Assembly (NCBI RefSeq): GCF_004121075.1
Contig: NZ_RHLN01000005.1
Location: forward strand, 1-64,000
Source of the DNA: Lutibacter sp. HS1-25
GTDB lineage: Bacteria; Bacteroidota; Bacteroidia; Flavobacteriales; Flavobacteriaceae
DNA length: 64,000 bases
Direction: 5' to 3'
A program made the translations under genes and the position numbers. Positions 54,378 through 62,851 of this stretch are shown one piece after another (the stretch's first letter is position 1; the number at the start of each line of letters is the position of its first letter). Below the pieces are notes generated by a model. It saw only the letters and a list, made by a program, of their open reading frames with translations. It did no database searches and was not told where the DNA came from.

Positions 54378-54671
54378 TTATATTGATATAGCTTGTTTTA
54401 ACTGAGAAACTGTTTGCATACCAGATTGTCTCCAAGTTTGCTTTCCGTTTTTAAAAATTATAAAAGTAGGAACACCCTGAACTTGATATTTTGAAGCCAA
54501 ACTTTGATTGTTATCTACATTAATTTTTATAATACTAATTTTATCTTGTAATTCAGATTTTAATTGTTTTAAAATCGGAGCCATAGATTTACAAGGTCCG
54601 CACCAATCAGCATAAAAATCTATTAATACAGGTGTTTCTTGATTGATAATTTCGCTAAAAGATTTTTTCAT
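54378..54671 (-). CDS. trxA: Thioredoxin
   Basis: A 97-residue thioredoxin fold with the active site DWCGPCKS at about residues 22-29 (Cys23, Cys26) and the cis-Pro segment VQGVPTFIIF at about 65-74. No signal peptide, so it is a cytoplasmic disulfide reductase. It is slightly shorter at the N-terminus than E. coli thioredoxin 1 (108). It stands alone and is transcribed toward the small exported protein gene. Confidence 0.94.
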   Translation of the reverse strand: MKKSFSEIINQETPVLIDFYADWCGPCKSMAPILKQLKSELQDKISIIKINVDNNQSLASKYQVQGVPTFIIFKNGKQTWRQSGMQTVSQLKQAISI

Positions 54672-54862
54672 AATAATATATTTTTACTTTTAAAATTACA
54701 AAAACTACAATAATTAGTATGTTAAATATTTTAAAAATAAATACTTAATTACCAATTATTGCATTGATTTAACTTTTAAAACTTTAAATATTAAAGTATA
54801 ATTATTGAAAGTAAACTGTAAAAGAATTTAATTTGTAATTTGGTATATTTTAAAAATATTAT

Positions 54863-55465
54863 ATGAATTTAAAATTGTTAAAAGACGCCATAGACGGAAC
54901 AGATATTTATATTTTAGATCAAATTTTAAAAGGTAACTTTAAAACAGGAGGGAAGGTATTAGATGCTGGCTGTGGTAATGGAAGAAACTTAAAATGGTTT
55001 TATAATACTGATTTTGAAATACATGGAATAGATGTAGATGCCGCTAAAATTGTTTATTGTAAAGAATTATTTAAGTTACAAGAACAAAATTTTAGGATGG
55101 TTAGTACTGAAAAAATGCCTTATAAAGATAATTATTTTGATGCTGTAATTTGTAATGCTGTTTTACATTTTGCGCTAAATTTAAATCATTTTTATACAAT
55201 GTTTGAACAATTATTAAGAGTTTTAAAGCCAGAAGGAATATTATTTATTCGTATGGCTTCAAATTTTGGAATAGCATCTCAAATTGAATTTATTGAAGAT
55301 GGTATTTATAAACTACCTGATAATTCATCACGTTTTTTATTAACAACTAAAATTATTAATGACATACAAAATAATTACAATTTAGAATTTATAGAGGATT
55401 TAAAAACAACAATAGTTCATCAAAAAAGAAGTATGACTACATTAATTATAAAAAAATCGAAATAA
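54863..55465 (+). CDS. SAM-dependent methyltransferase
   Basis: A 200-residue class I methyltransferase. SAM-binding motif I is VLDAGCGNGRNLKWF at about 36-50, motif II has EIHGIDVDAAKIVYC, and motif IV is FDAVICNAVLHFAL. The C-terminal part (QLLRVLKPEGILFIRMASN) is the usual post-III helix-strand. Substrate cannot be assigned. It precedes a Dabb gene by 12 nt and they are likely co-transcribed. Confidence 0.9.
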   Translation: MNLKLLKDAIDGTDIYILDQILKGNFKTGGKVLDAGCGNGRNLKWFYNTDFEIHGIDVDAAKIVYCKELFKLQEQNFRMVSTEKMPYKDNYFDAVICNAVLHFALNLNHFYTMFEQLLRVLKPEGILFIRMASNFGIASQIEFIEDGIYKLPDNSSRFLLTTKIINDIQNNYNLEFIEDLKTTIVHQKRSMTTLIIKKSK

Positions 55466-55477
55466 CACAATATTTAT

Positions 55478-55807
55478 ATGGAGAAAACAAATAACATAGA
55501 AGAAAAATTTATTCACCTGGTTTATTTTTGGTTAAAGCATCCTGAAAACACAAACGACAGAAAAGCTTTTGAACAAGCTATGCAAAAATTTTTAAATACA
55601 ACTAAGTTTGCTCACAACAAACATTTTGGAAAACCTGCAGCAACAAAACGACCTGTTGTTGACGATAGTTATACCTATTGTTTAAAAGTTACGTTTAAAG
55701 ATATTGATGAACATAATAATTATCAAATAGAACCAGCACATAAATTATTTATTGAAGAAGCAAAACCATTATGGGAGCGTGTGCTAATTTACGATTCTGA
55801 AATGTAA
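55478..55807 (+). CDS. Dabb (stress-responsive A/B barrel) protein
   Basis: A 109-residue protein of the Dabb family, an alpha/beta ferredoxin-like barrel found in small enzymes and stress proteins. HLVYFWLKHPEN, KAFEQAMQKFL and YTYCLKVTFKDIDEHNNYQ are the family motifs, followed by the usual PAHKLFIEEAKPLWERVLIYD tail. It follows the methyltransferase with a 12-nt gap. The activity in this family is mostly unknown. Confidence 0.88.
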   Translation: MEKTNNIEEKFIHLVYFWLKHPENTNDRKAFEQAMQKFLNTTKFAHNKHFGKPAATKRPVVDDSYTYCLKVTFKDIDEHNNYQIEPAHKLFIEEAKPLWERVLIYDSEM

Positions 55808-56204
55808 ATAACAGATATACAAGTATTTATAATTTACTATTTAACATAATATAAATTATAATACAAATATACAGTAATTGCTGTATAGCCGTTTTTCAGG
55901 CTATTTATACATAATATCAGATATAGTGCCTTTAGGTCTATATTGTCATACAAATCGACTTTAGGAGATTCATGAACTCCTATATAGCAAATAAAATTCA
56001 CGTGAATAATTATGTTAAAACCAATTTGCGACACGTAAGTTTCTTTTGTAGTTATAATTGTATATTATGCTAAATATCCCAGAAGCATTTTATTTCTATA
56101 CGATATTCAGTACTTGGGTCTAGAAAATTTTAAATATGCGATTCTAAGGATAGTAACATTCTAACTCAATAACTACATAACAACTTTAATTAATAAAAAA
56201 AGCG
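55808..56204. other. Gene-free region with a cluster of hairpins
   Basis: No coding frame or promoter was recognised here, but four inverted repeats lie within 125 nt: ATAGCC/GGCTAT (55885-55904), an imperfect TATAG..CTATA (55922-55943), AGGAG/CTCCT around TTCATGAA (55963-55981) and the 12-bp palindrome ATTCACGTGAAT (55996-56007). The region may be a structured RNA or remnant of a repeat family. Confidence 0.4.
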
Positions 56205-56238
56205 TACTAATAAAGAATAAATTCAGTTTTAGTACGCT
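56205..56238 (-). terminator. Terminator of the carbonic anhydrase operon
   Basis: GCGTACTAA (56212-56220) and TTAGTACGC (56229-56237) form a 9-bp stem with an 8-nt loop; on the minus strand TTTTTTTAT follows. It stands 24 nt after the carbonic anhydrase stop. Confidence 0.88.
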
Positions 56239-56260
56239 CATAATATTTAAGCTAGTTTAT

Positions 56261-56896
56261 TTAGCAAATAGCTACTTTTCCGTCGGATAACTTATAAATT
56301 CCACCCGTAATTTCAATTTCTCCATTTTCTTTCATTTCTCTAAGAATTGGACTTTTTGTTAAAATTCTATCAATAGTTAACATCACATTGTTTTCTATTG
56401 TTTTGTTAACAAACTCAGTATTTGACGAATCATGTGGACCACAAACTTCAGATTCAGAAACATTTACAGCTGGTTTAATTTTTTCTACCAGTGATGTTAT
56501 ATTACCCAATTCTACACCATCACATGCGGCTTTTATTGCGCCACAACTTTCGTGTCCTAATACAAAAATCAACTTACTTCCTGCAACTTTACAGGCATAC
56601 TCCATACTTCCAATAATATCTGTATTTTCAAAATTTCCGGCAACTCTTGCTACAAATATATCTCCAATTGTTTGATCAAATATTGTTTCTACCGGGACTC
56701 TTGAATCTATACACGATAAAACGATTGCTTTTGGATATTGACCTTCAATGGTTTGTTTAACCAAAGCATTTGTTTCTACTGTATTTACTTTATTTTCTGC
56801 AAAGCGTGTATTTCCTTTTATTAAATCATCTAACACACATTTTGCTGTTAAATTAGTTTGTGTGTATTGGTCTATGGCGTTATTAATATGTTTCAT
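56261..56896 (-). CDS. Beta-carbonic anhydrase
   Basis: A 211-residue zinc enzyme that interconverts CO2 and bicarbonate. Zinc ligands follow the beta-class order: C62 and D64 in SCIDSRVP, then H115 and C118 in GHESCGAIKAA; R66 keeps the Asp/Arg dyad. There is no signal peptide, so it is cytoplasmic. It is encoded 12 nt after a SulP transporter on the same strand, a pairing that suggests bicarbonate uptake and hydration in one module (inference). Confidence 0.94.
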   Translation of the reverse strand: MKHINNAIDQYTQTNLTAKCVLDDLIKGNTRFAENKVNTVETNALVKQTIEGQYPKAIVLSCIDSRVPVETIFDQTIGDIFVARVAGNFENTDIIGSMEYACKVAGSKLIFVLGHESCGAIKAACDGVELGNITSLVEKIKPAVNVSESEVCGPHDSSNTEFVNKTIENNVMLTIDRILTKSPILREMKENGEIEITGGIYKLSDGKVAIC

Positions 56897-56908
56897 AATT
56901 TTTCAATT

Positions 56909-58501
56909 TTAACTTAAACTTAAACTCGATTTTGGATTTTTACTAAAAAACTCAACAAAACTTGGAGGGTTTTCAACAATTCCCCTCTTAGACACTAACT
57001 TAATTTCTATATTTCTTTCTTTAGCTTTGTAAATAAAATCTTCAAGAATCTCTATAATATCGTTATCTAAATACCTTGTTTTAAGCAGGTTAATTTCTAA
57101 ATATGTTTCATTTGGTAAACGATCTAATTCTTTTAAAATAGCACCTTTGTTAAAAAATGTCACTTCTTCAGCTAAGGTCATTTTAATTTTATGTTTGCCA
57201 TTGCTATTATCTTCTATATGTAAAAAGTGCGAATTTTGATAACTTTTTAATAAAATAACTACAATTCCAACCAATAAACCTAAACTAATACCAACCAATA
57301 AATCGGTAAAAACAATACCAACTACTGTAACAATAAAAGGTACAAACTGTTTCCATCCTAATTTATACATTTGTTTAAATAAGGTTGGTTTGGCCAATTT
57401 ATATCCAACAATTATTAGGATTGATGCCAATACAGAAAGTGGAATTTTATTTAAAAAGTCTGGTATTAATATCACTGAAACTAACAACAATAAACCGTGT
57501 AAAATTGCGCTCATTTTTGATTTACCTCCAGATTGTATATTGGCCGAACTTCTAACAATAACTTGCGTTATTGGCAAACCACCAATTAAACCAGAAACAA
57601 CATTACCTGTTCCTTGTGCTATTAACTCTCTATTTGTTGGTGTTACATTTTTTTCTGGATCAATTTTATCTGTAGCTTCTACACATAAAAGCGTTTCTAA
57701 ACTTGCAATTAATGCAATTGTAAAGGCTACAACCCAAACATCTGGATTTGTAATTACTGAAAAGTTTGGAAAACTAAATTGATTGATAAATGAACTAACG
57801 TCTTTAGGTATAGGCACATTTACTAAATGCGTTTGTGATATAGAAAGTGCTTCATTAGTTTTGGTAAATAAGTAATAAACAATACCTAATACTACTGCCA
57901 CTAATGGCCCTTGAATTACTGTAAAAAACTTTGCTTTTTTTGCTAAAATATTATCCCAAAACAAAATTAAAAGCAATGTAATTACACCAATAATTAACGA
58001 TCCTAATGTTATATTATCAACAATATTAAAAATTGCAGAAAATGTATTTTCTCCAGAAGCTTCTATAAAACTATCAGCTCCTACAGGTTCAAGATCATAG
58101 CCAAAGAAATGTGGAATTTGTTTGAAAATAATAATAATTCCAATACCCGTTAGCATTCCTTTAATTACTGATGAAGGAAAATAATATCCAATAACTCCGG
58201 CTTTTAAAACACCAAAAACCATTTGAATTATTCCACCTAAAACTAAGGCAACTAAAAAGTTTTCATAACCACCCAATGAGGCTATTGCTGTTAATACAAT
58301 TGCTGCCAAACCGGCTGCAGGTCCACTCACTCCTACTTTAGATCCACTAAGGGCTCCAACTACTACTCCACCAACAATTCCTGATATTACCCCTGAAAAT
58401 AATGGAGCGCCACTTGCTAATGCAATACCTAAACACAAAGGTAATGCTACAAAAAACACTACTATACTAGCAGGAAAATCGCTTTTAAGATTTTTAAACA
58501 T
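56909..58501 (-). CDS. SulP-family anion transporter with STAS domain
   Basis: A 530-residue transporter with about 11-14 membrane helices. The N-terminal FFVALPLCLGIALASGAPLF and the VGVSGPAAGLAAIVLTAIAS segments are SulP signatures, and CVEATDKIDPEKNVTPTNRELIAQG is the conserved cytosolic loop. The C-terminal STAS domain lies at about 430-525. By context with the carbonic anhydrase it is likely to carry bicarbonate, like cyanobacterial BicA, though sulfate is possible. CTCTAAAC/GTTTAGAG (58520-58541) lies just upstream of the ATG. Confidence 0.92.
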   Translation of the reverse strand: MFKNLKSDFPASIVVFFVALPLCLGIALASGAPLFSGVISGIVGGVVVGALSGSKVGVSGPAAGLAAIVLTAIASLGGYENFLVALVLGGIIQMVFGVLKAGVIGYYFPSSVIKGMLTGIGIIIIFKQIPHFFGYDLEPVGADSFIEASGENTFSAIFNIVDNITLGSLIIGVITLLLILFWDNILAKKAKFFTVIQGPLVAVVLGIVYYLFTKTNEALSISQTHLVNVPIPKDVSSFINQFSFPNFSVITNPDVWVVAFTIALIASLETLLCVEATDKIDPEKNVTPTNRELIAQGTGNVVSGLIGGLPITQVIVRSSANIQSGGKSKMSAILHGLLLLVSVILIPDFLNKIPLSVLASILIIVGYKLAKPTLFKQMYKLGWKQFVPFIVTVVGIVFTDLLVGISLGLLVGIVVILLKSYQNSHFLHIEDNSNGKHKIKMTLAEEVTFFNKGAILKELDRLPNETYLEINLLKTRYLDNDIIEILEDFIYKAKERNIEIKLVSKRGIVENPPSFVEFFSKNPKSSLSLS

Positions 58502-58589
58502 AAAATAAATTTTTTACCACTCTAAACTTGTGTGTTTAGAGCTAAGATTTTAATTTTTTGATACTAATTTTTAATTTTGAAATATAGAA

Positions 58590-58892
58590 TTATGACAAAT
58601 ACTCAGGCGGTTGAGTTTGTACTTTTGGATATTGAGAAATGTAGTTTTTAGTATAAAAACGCATACATTTTTCTTTCTCAACATCAGTGTCAAAATCTGT
58701 TATAAAATATGAAGTATAAAGTTTTATTTCTTTTAAATTAACTTCCTCACTATTTTCTTTTTCGTGCTCATTTTCATTCAAATTAAAAAAAACAGAAACA
58801 TCTGAATTTTTATTTGATAAACCTACAACAGTAGGTATAGCTATAGAAGCTATAAAGATGATTGAGAAAAAAATGGTAATTCGTATTTTCAA
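58590..58892 (-). CDS. Small exported protein upstream of the SulP gene
   Basis: A 100-residue protein with a TTG start and one N-terminal hydrophobic segment (ITIFFSIIFIASIAIPTVVG), either a signal peptide or a membrane anchor. The rest is acidic (NENEHEKENSEEV) and ends QPPEYLS. No family was recognised. TATATTTG at 58924-58917 upstream is the probable -7 box of this gene and maybe of the whole SulP-carbonic anhydrase unit. Confidence 0.65.
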   Translation of the reverse strand: MKIRITIFFSIIFIASIAIPTVVGLSNKNSDVSVFFNLNENEHEKENSEEVNLKEIKLYTSYFITDFDTDVEKEKCMRFYTKNYISQYPKVQTQPPEYLS

Positions 58893-59105
58893 AAGCTATA
58901 ATAATTTATTGTTTTGCAAATATATTAACATAAAACTTAAATAAATATTAAAATTAACCTAAATAGATGTTAAATAATTATTAAATCATCTTTTTTAATG
59001 AATTAATCAAATTTTAAATATCAAGTTATCGTAATATAAAAACCCATCATCACTACCCTATTTTTATCAATTCATTTAAAAATTTGTAAATAAAATATGT
59101 GTTTT

Positions 59106-59127
59106 AATAGTATTACTATTATATTTG
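59106..59127. promoter_or_regulatory. TetR operator overlapping a promoter
   Basis: AATAGTATTACTATT (59106-59120) is a perfect 7-1-7 palindrome that directly abuts TATATTTG (59120-59127), the -7 box, 19 nt before the TetR ATG. This is the position of an autoregulatory operator. Confidence 0.6.
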
Positions 59128-59146
59128 CGTATAAAATATTTACAAA

Positions 59147-59827
59147 ATGGATAAACTACTATCAAATATTAGAATAGAAATTCCGCAGGGTATTTATTTA
59201 AAAGATCCCGAATCTTCATCCCTTGGAAAAAAAATTATTAAAAATAGTATTGTTTTAATTGAAGAAATTGGATTTGAAGATTTTAATTTTAAAAAATTAG
59301 GACAATTTATTAATTCCAATGAAAGCTCTATTTACAGGTATTTTGAAAGTAAACACAAACTTTTAATGTATCTTACCTCTTGGTATTGGAGTTGGATAGA
59401 ATATCAACTTGTTATGGAAACTTATAGTGTAAATAATGCTGAAGAAAAATTACTTAAAGCCATAAATGTAGTTACCAGAACTACTGAGCAAGACAATAAA
59501 TACAGTCATATTAATGAGGTTTTACTTAATTTAATTATGATAAATGAAAGTTCTAAATCTTTTTTGACTAAAAATGTTGATATAGAAAATAATGAAGGAT
59601 ATTTTTCGCCTTATAAAAGGGTGGTTCAAAGAATTTCAGATATTATTAAAGGGTGTAACAATAGCTATCCATTTCCGCTTAGTTTGGCAAGTACTGTTAT
59701 TGAAGGAGCCTTGCATCAACAGTTTTTAAAAGTTCATTTTAAGTCTATAACAAATTGTGATAATAACACAAAACCAACAGATTTTTTTACTAATTTAATC
59801 CTAAATACATTAAGTAATGGAGCATAA
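59147..59827 (+). CDS. TetR/AcrR family regulator
   Basis: A 226-residue repressor. The HTH at about residues 30-70 reads SIVLIEEIGFEDFNFKKLGQF and SNESSIYRYFESKHKLLMYL, and the C-terminal helical part has the usual ligand-binding length but no known ligand signature. It overlaps the ABC transporter gene by 11 bp, so it belongs to the same operon and most likely controls the exporter, probably through the operator at 59106. Confidence 0.92.
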   Translation: MDKLLSNIRIEIPQGIYLKDPESSSLGKKIIKNSIVLIEEIGFEDFNFKKLGQFINSNESSIYRYFESKHKLLMYLTSWYWSWIEYQLVMETYSVNNAEEKLLKAINVVTRTTEQDNKYSHINEVLLNLIMINESSKSFLTKNVDIENNEGYFSPYKRVVQRISDIIKGCNNSYPFPLSLASTVIEGALHQQFLKVHFKSITNCDNNTKPTDFFTNLILNTLSNGA

Positions 59828-61487
59828 AACATTATCACCTTGGAAACGATTTACAAAGTTGTTAGAATTAGAACGTAAAGATGTTTACCAAATAAGCTAT
59901 TATGCTATTTTTGAGGGGATTATAGCATTGTCTTTACCTTTAGGAATTCAAGCCATTATTAATTTATTACAAAGCGCCGTTATATCAGCTTCTTGGGTTG
60001 TTTTAATTTTATTGGTAACCACTGGTGTTGCTTTTGCAGGTATTTTAAAACTGATGCAAATGCGTATTATTGAAACCATTCAACAACGTATTTTTACCAG
60101 AGCTTCGTTTGAGCTAAGTTATCGTTTTCCAAAAATCAAAATGGACGAGTTAAACAATTACTATCTTCCAGAATTGGCCAACCGTTTTTTTGACACTTTA
60201 ACTATCCAAAAAGGATTGTCTAAAATTTTAATAGATGTACCTTCGGCATTATTGCAAATCATATTTGCATTGATTTTATTGTCATTTTATCACGCATTTT
60301 TTATCATTTTTGGCTTATTACTCCTATTATTAATATTCATTATTTTTAAATATACAGCACAAAAAGGATTGGATACAAGTTTAAGTGAATCTAAAAGTAA
60401 ATATAAAGTAGCGCATTGGCTTCAAGAAGTTGCTCGTGCTGTAATAAGCTTTAAACTCTCTGGAAGAACCAGTTTAGCCTTACAAAAAACAGATATTTTG
60501 GTAAATGATTATATAAACTCTCGTGAAAATCACTTTAAAATATTGATTTTTCAGTTTGCACAAATGATTGGGTTTAAAGTTTTAATTACTGCTGGTTTGT
60601 TGGTTATTGGTGGGTTTTTAGTATTAGAACAACGTATGAATATTGGTCAATTTGTTGCTGCAGAAATCATTATTCTTTTAGTAATTAATTCTGTCGAAAA
60701 ATTAATTTTAGGTTTAGAATCATTATATGACGTGTTAACTTCAATTGAAAAATTAGGTCAAATTGTAGACAAGCCAATTGAAGCTCAAAATGGTGAAATA
60801 ATAGCAGAAAATACCGATTTTACTGTAGAACTTCAAGATTTAACATACACGGTAGCTGAACGAAAAAAACCTATTTTAAATAACATCTCTTTTACTATAA
60901 ATCCAAAAGACAGAATTTTGTTAAACGGTGAAAGTGGTTCTGGCAAATCTAGTCTTTTTCAACTTCTTTGTGGATTGATAATGCCTTCCTCGGGTCATAT
61001 TTTTGTCAATAATCTTTCAATAGAAAGTTTATTTATCAATGATTACCGTTCAAAACTAGGAATATCTCTAACTTTAGAAACACCTTTTGAAGGTACTATT
61101 AGAGAAAACGTCACCTTTGGAAACAAAGATATTACTGATGAAGCTATTTTTAAAACTTTTGAAGAGTTAGAATTGATAGATTTTTTAAGGCAACAACCCA
61201 AAGGTTTAAATACCATTATGAATCCTGAAGGTAAAGAAATTCCATACACTGTTTCTAAAAAAATAATTTTAGCAAGAGCTATTATTAAAAAACCTAAAAT
61301 GCTGATTTTAGAAAATCCTTTAGATCAATTTCATAAAGATGAAGCTAAAAAAATAACTTCATTCTTAACCGATAGTTCTCAGCCTTGGAGCTTAATTGTA
61401 ATTAGCAATAATGAAAACTGGAAACTTAATTGTAACAAACAAATTACAATTAAAAATGGGGCTATTATTAATGTTGATAAAATTTAG
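59817..61487 (+). CDS. ABC exporter with a degenerate nucleotide-binding domain
   Basis: A 556-residue half-transporter: a six-helix membrane domain (about 1-310) and a C-terminal ATPase domain (about 330-556). Walker A is intact (NGESGSGKSSLF). The other motifs are not: the signature LSGGQ is replaced by YTVSKK, the Walker B DE by EN (LILENPLD), the switch His by Asn (VISNNENW), and the Q-loop Gln by Thr (ISLTLETPFEGTI). It lies between TetR and HlyD genes and probably is the inner-membrane part of a tripartite exporter. Lack of a C39 peptidase domain argues against bacteriocin processing. Confidence 0.9.
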   Translation: MEHKTLSPWKRFTKLLELERKDVYQISYYAIFEGIIALSLPLGIQAIINLLQSAVISASWVVLILLVTTGVAFAGILKLMQMRIIETIQQRIFTRASFELSYRFPKIKMDELNNYYLPELANRFFDTLTIQKGLSKILIDVPSALLQIIFALILLSFYHAFFIIFGLLLLLLIFIIFKYTAQKGLDTSLSESKSKYKVAHWLQEVARAVISFKLSGRTSLALQKTDILVNDYINSRENHFKILIFQFAQMIGFKVLITAGLLVIGGFLVLEQRMNIGQFVAAEIIILLVINSVEKLILGLESLYDVLTSIEKLGQIVDKPIEAQNGEIIAENTDFTVELQDLTYTVAERKKPILNNISFTINPKDRILLNGESGSGKSSLFQLLCGLIMPSSGHIFVNNLSIESLFINDYRSKLGISLTLETPFEGTIRENVTFGNKDITDEAIFKTFEELELIDFLRQQPKGLNTIMNPEGKEIPYTVSKKIILARAIIKKPKMLILENPLDQFHKDEAKKITSFLTDSSQPWSLIVISNNENWKLNCNKQITIKNGAIINVDKI

Positions 61488-61490
61488 ACT

Positions 61491-62843
61491 ATGTTAAACA
61501 TTTCAAATAATAAAGTTGCAACCAATATAGACTTAAAATCATTTAAGTCTGGAAAAGAAATATTCTCAAAGCAATACCATAAAGGATTTAAACGATTTTT
61601 ACTGTTTTTTTCTATCATTTTGCTAATAATAACCTTTTTACCTTGGACACAAAATATATCTAGCAATGGATTTGTTACAACCTTAAAGCCAGATCAACGT
61701 CCGCAAACTTTACAATCTCAAATACCAGGTCGCATTGAGCAATGGTACGTACAAGAAGGTGATTTTGTAAAAAAAGGTGATACCATTTTGCGCATTTCTG
61801 AAGTGAAAAGCGAATATTTTGATGAGAAATTAGCTGAAAGAACCGACAATCAGCTTACCGCTAAATCGTCATCTGTTGAAGCTTATAAAAACAAGGTTAT
61901 AGCCTTAAACAATCAAATTTCAGCCTTACAACAAGAACGAAATTTAAAATTAGAACAGGCAAAAAACAAAGTGATACAAGCGCAATTAAAAGTTAAAAGT
62001 GATAGTATTGACTTAGAAGCTGAAAAAATAAAAGCCAACATAGCCAACATACAATACAATCGTGCTGTTAAATTGCAACAAGAAGGCTTAAAATCGGTTA
62101 AAGATGTTGAAGATATTGGAAATAAATTACAAGAGGCAAATGCTAAATTAATATCTCAGCAAAATAAATTTTTAAGCACTAAAAATGAAGCTTTAAATAG
62201 TGTGCTTTCAATTGCTACTATAGAAGCAACGTATCAAGATAAATTAGCAAAATCAAAAAGTGATTTGTTTACAGCGCAATCAAGTGGTTTAAATACTGAA
62301 GTTGAAGTGTCTAAACTTGAAACTGATCTTGTTAATTATAAAAAACGTAGCAGTTTATTATACGTTACAGCACCTCAAGATGGTCAAATTAACAAAGCCA
62401 TTAAATCTGGTATTGGAGAAACTTTTAAAGAAGGTGAACAATTGGTAAATATTATGCCTTCAAATTACGAATTGGCTATAGAAATATATGTAAATCCAAT
62501 AGATTTACCATTGATTCATATTGGCGAAAAAGTGCGTGTGCAGTTTGACGGTTGGCCGGCAATTGTTTTTAGCGGATGGCCAAATTCTTCTTACGGAACT
62601 TATGGTTCTAAAATTGTAGCCATTGAAAATTTTATTAGTGATAATGGTAAATATCGTGTGCTTTTATCTCCCGATACCAACGATGTGAAATGGCCAGATG
62701 CCATTCGTGTTGGTTCTGGAGCAAGAACTATTGCTTTGTTAGAAAATGTCCCAATTGGATTCGAAATATGGCGACAAATAAACAGCTTCCCTCCTAACTT
62801 TTACCAGCCAAAAAATAAAAACGAAAGTTCAAAAAAGAAATAA
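61491..62843 (+). CDS. HlyD-family periplasmic adaptor
   Basis: A 450-residue membrane fusion protein with one N-terminal helix at about residues 33-55 (LLFFSIILLIITFLPW), a biotinyl-lipoyl-like domain split in two (SQIPGRIEQWYVQEGDFVKKGDTIL and APQDGQINKAIKSGIGETFKEGEQL), a long coiled coil at about 115-285 (VIALNNQISALQQERN and LKVKSDSIDLEAEKIKANIAN) and the C-terminal beta-barrel. It joins the ABC and TolC proteins. It starts 3 nt after the ABC stop, in one operon with it. Confidence 0.93.
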   Translation: MLNISNNKVATNIDLKSFKSGKEIFSKQYHKGFKRFLLFFSIILLIITFLPWTQNISSNGFVTTLKPDQRPQTLQSQIPGRIEQWYVQEGDFVKKGDTILRISEVKSEYFDEKLAERTDNQLTAKSSSVEAYKNKVIALNNQISALQQERNLKLEQAKNKVIQAQLKVKSDSIDLEAEKIKANIANIQYNRAVKLQQEGLKSVKDVEDIGNKLQEANAKLISQQNKFLSTKNEALNSVLSIATIEATYQDKLAKSKSDLFTAQSSGLNTEVEVSKLETDLVNYKKRSSLLYVTAPQDGQINKAIKSGIGETFKEGEQLVNIMPSNYELAIEIYVNPIDLPLIHIGEKVRVQFDGWPAIVFSGWPNSSYGTYGSKIVAIENFISDNGKYRVLLSPDTNDVKWPDAIRVGSGARTIALLENVPIGFEIWRQINSFPPNFYQPKNKNESSKKK

Positions 62844-62851
62844 AAGGCATT

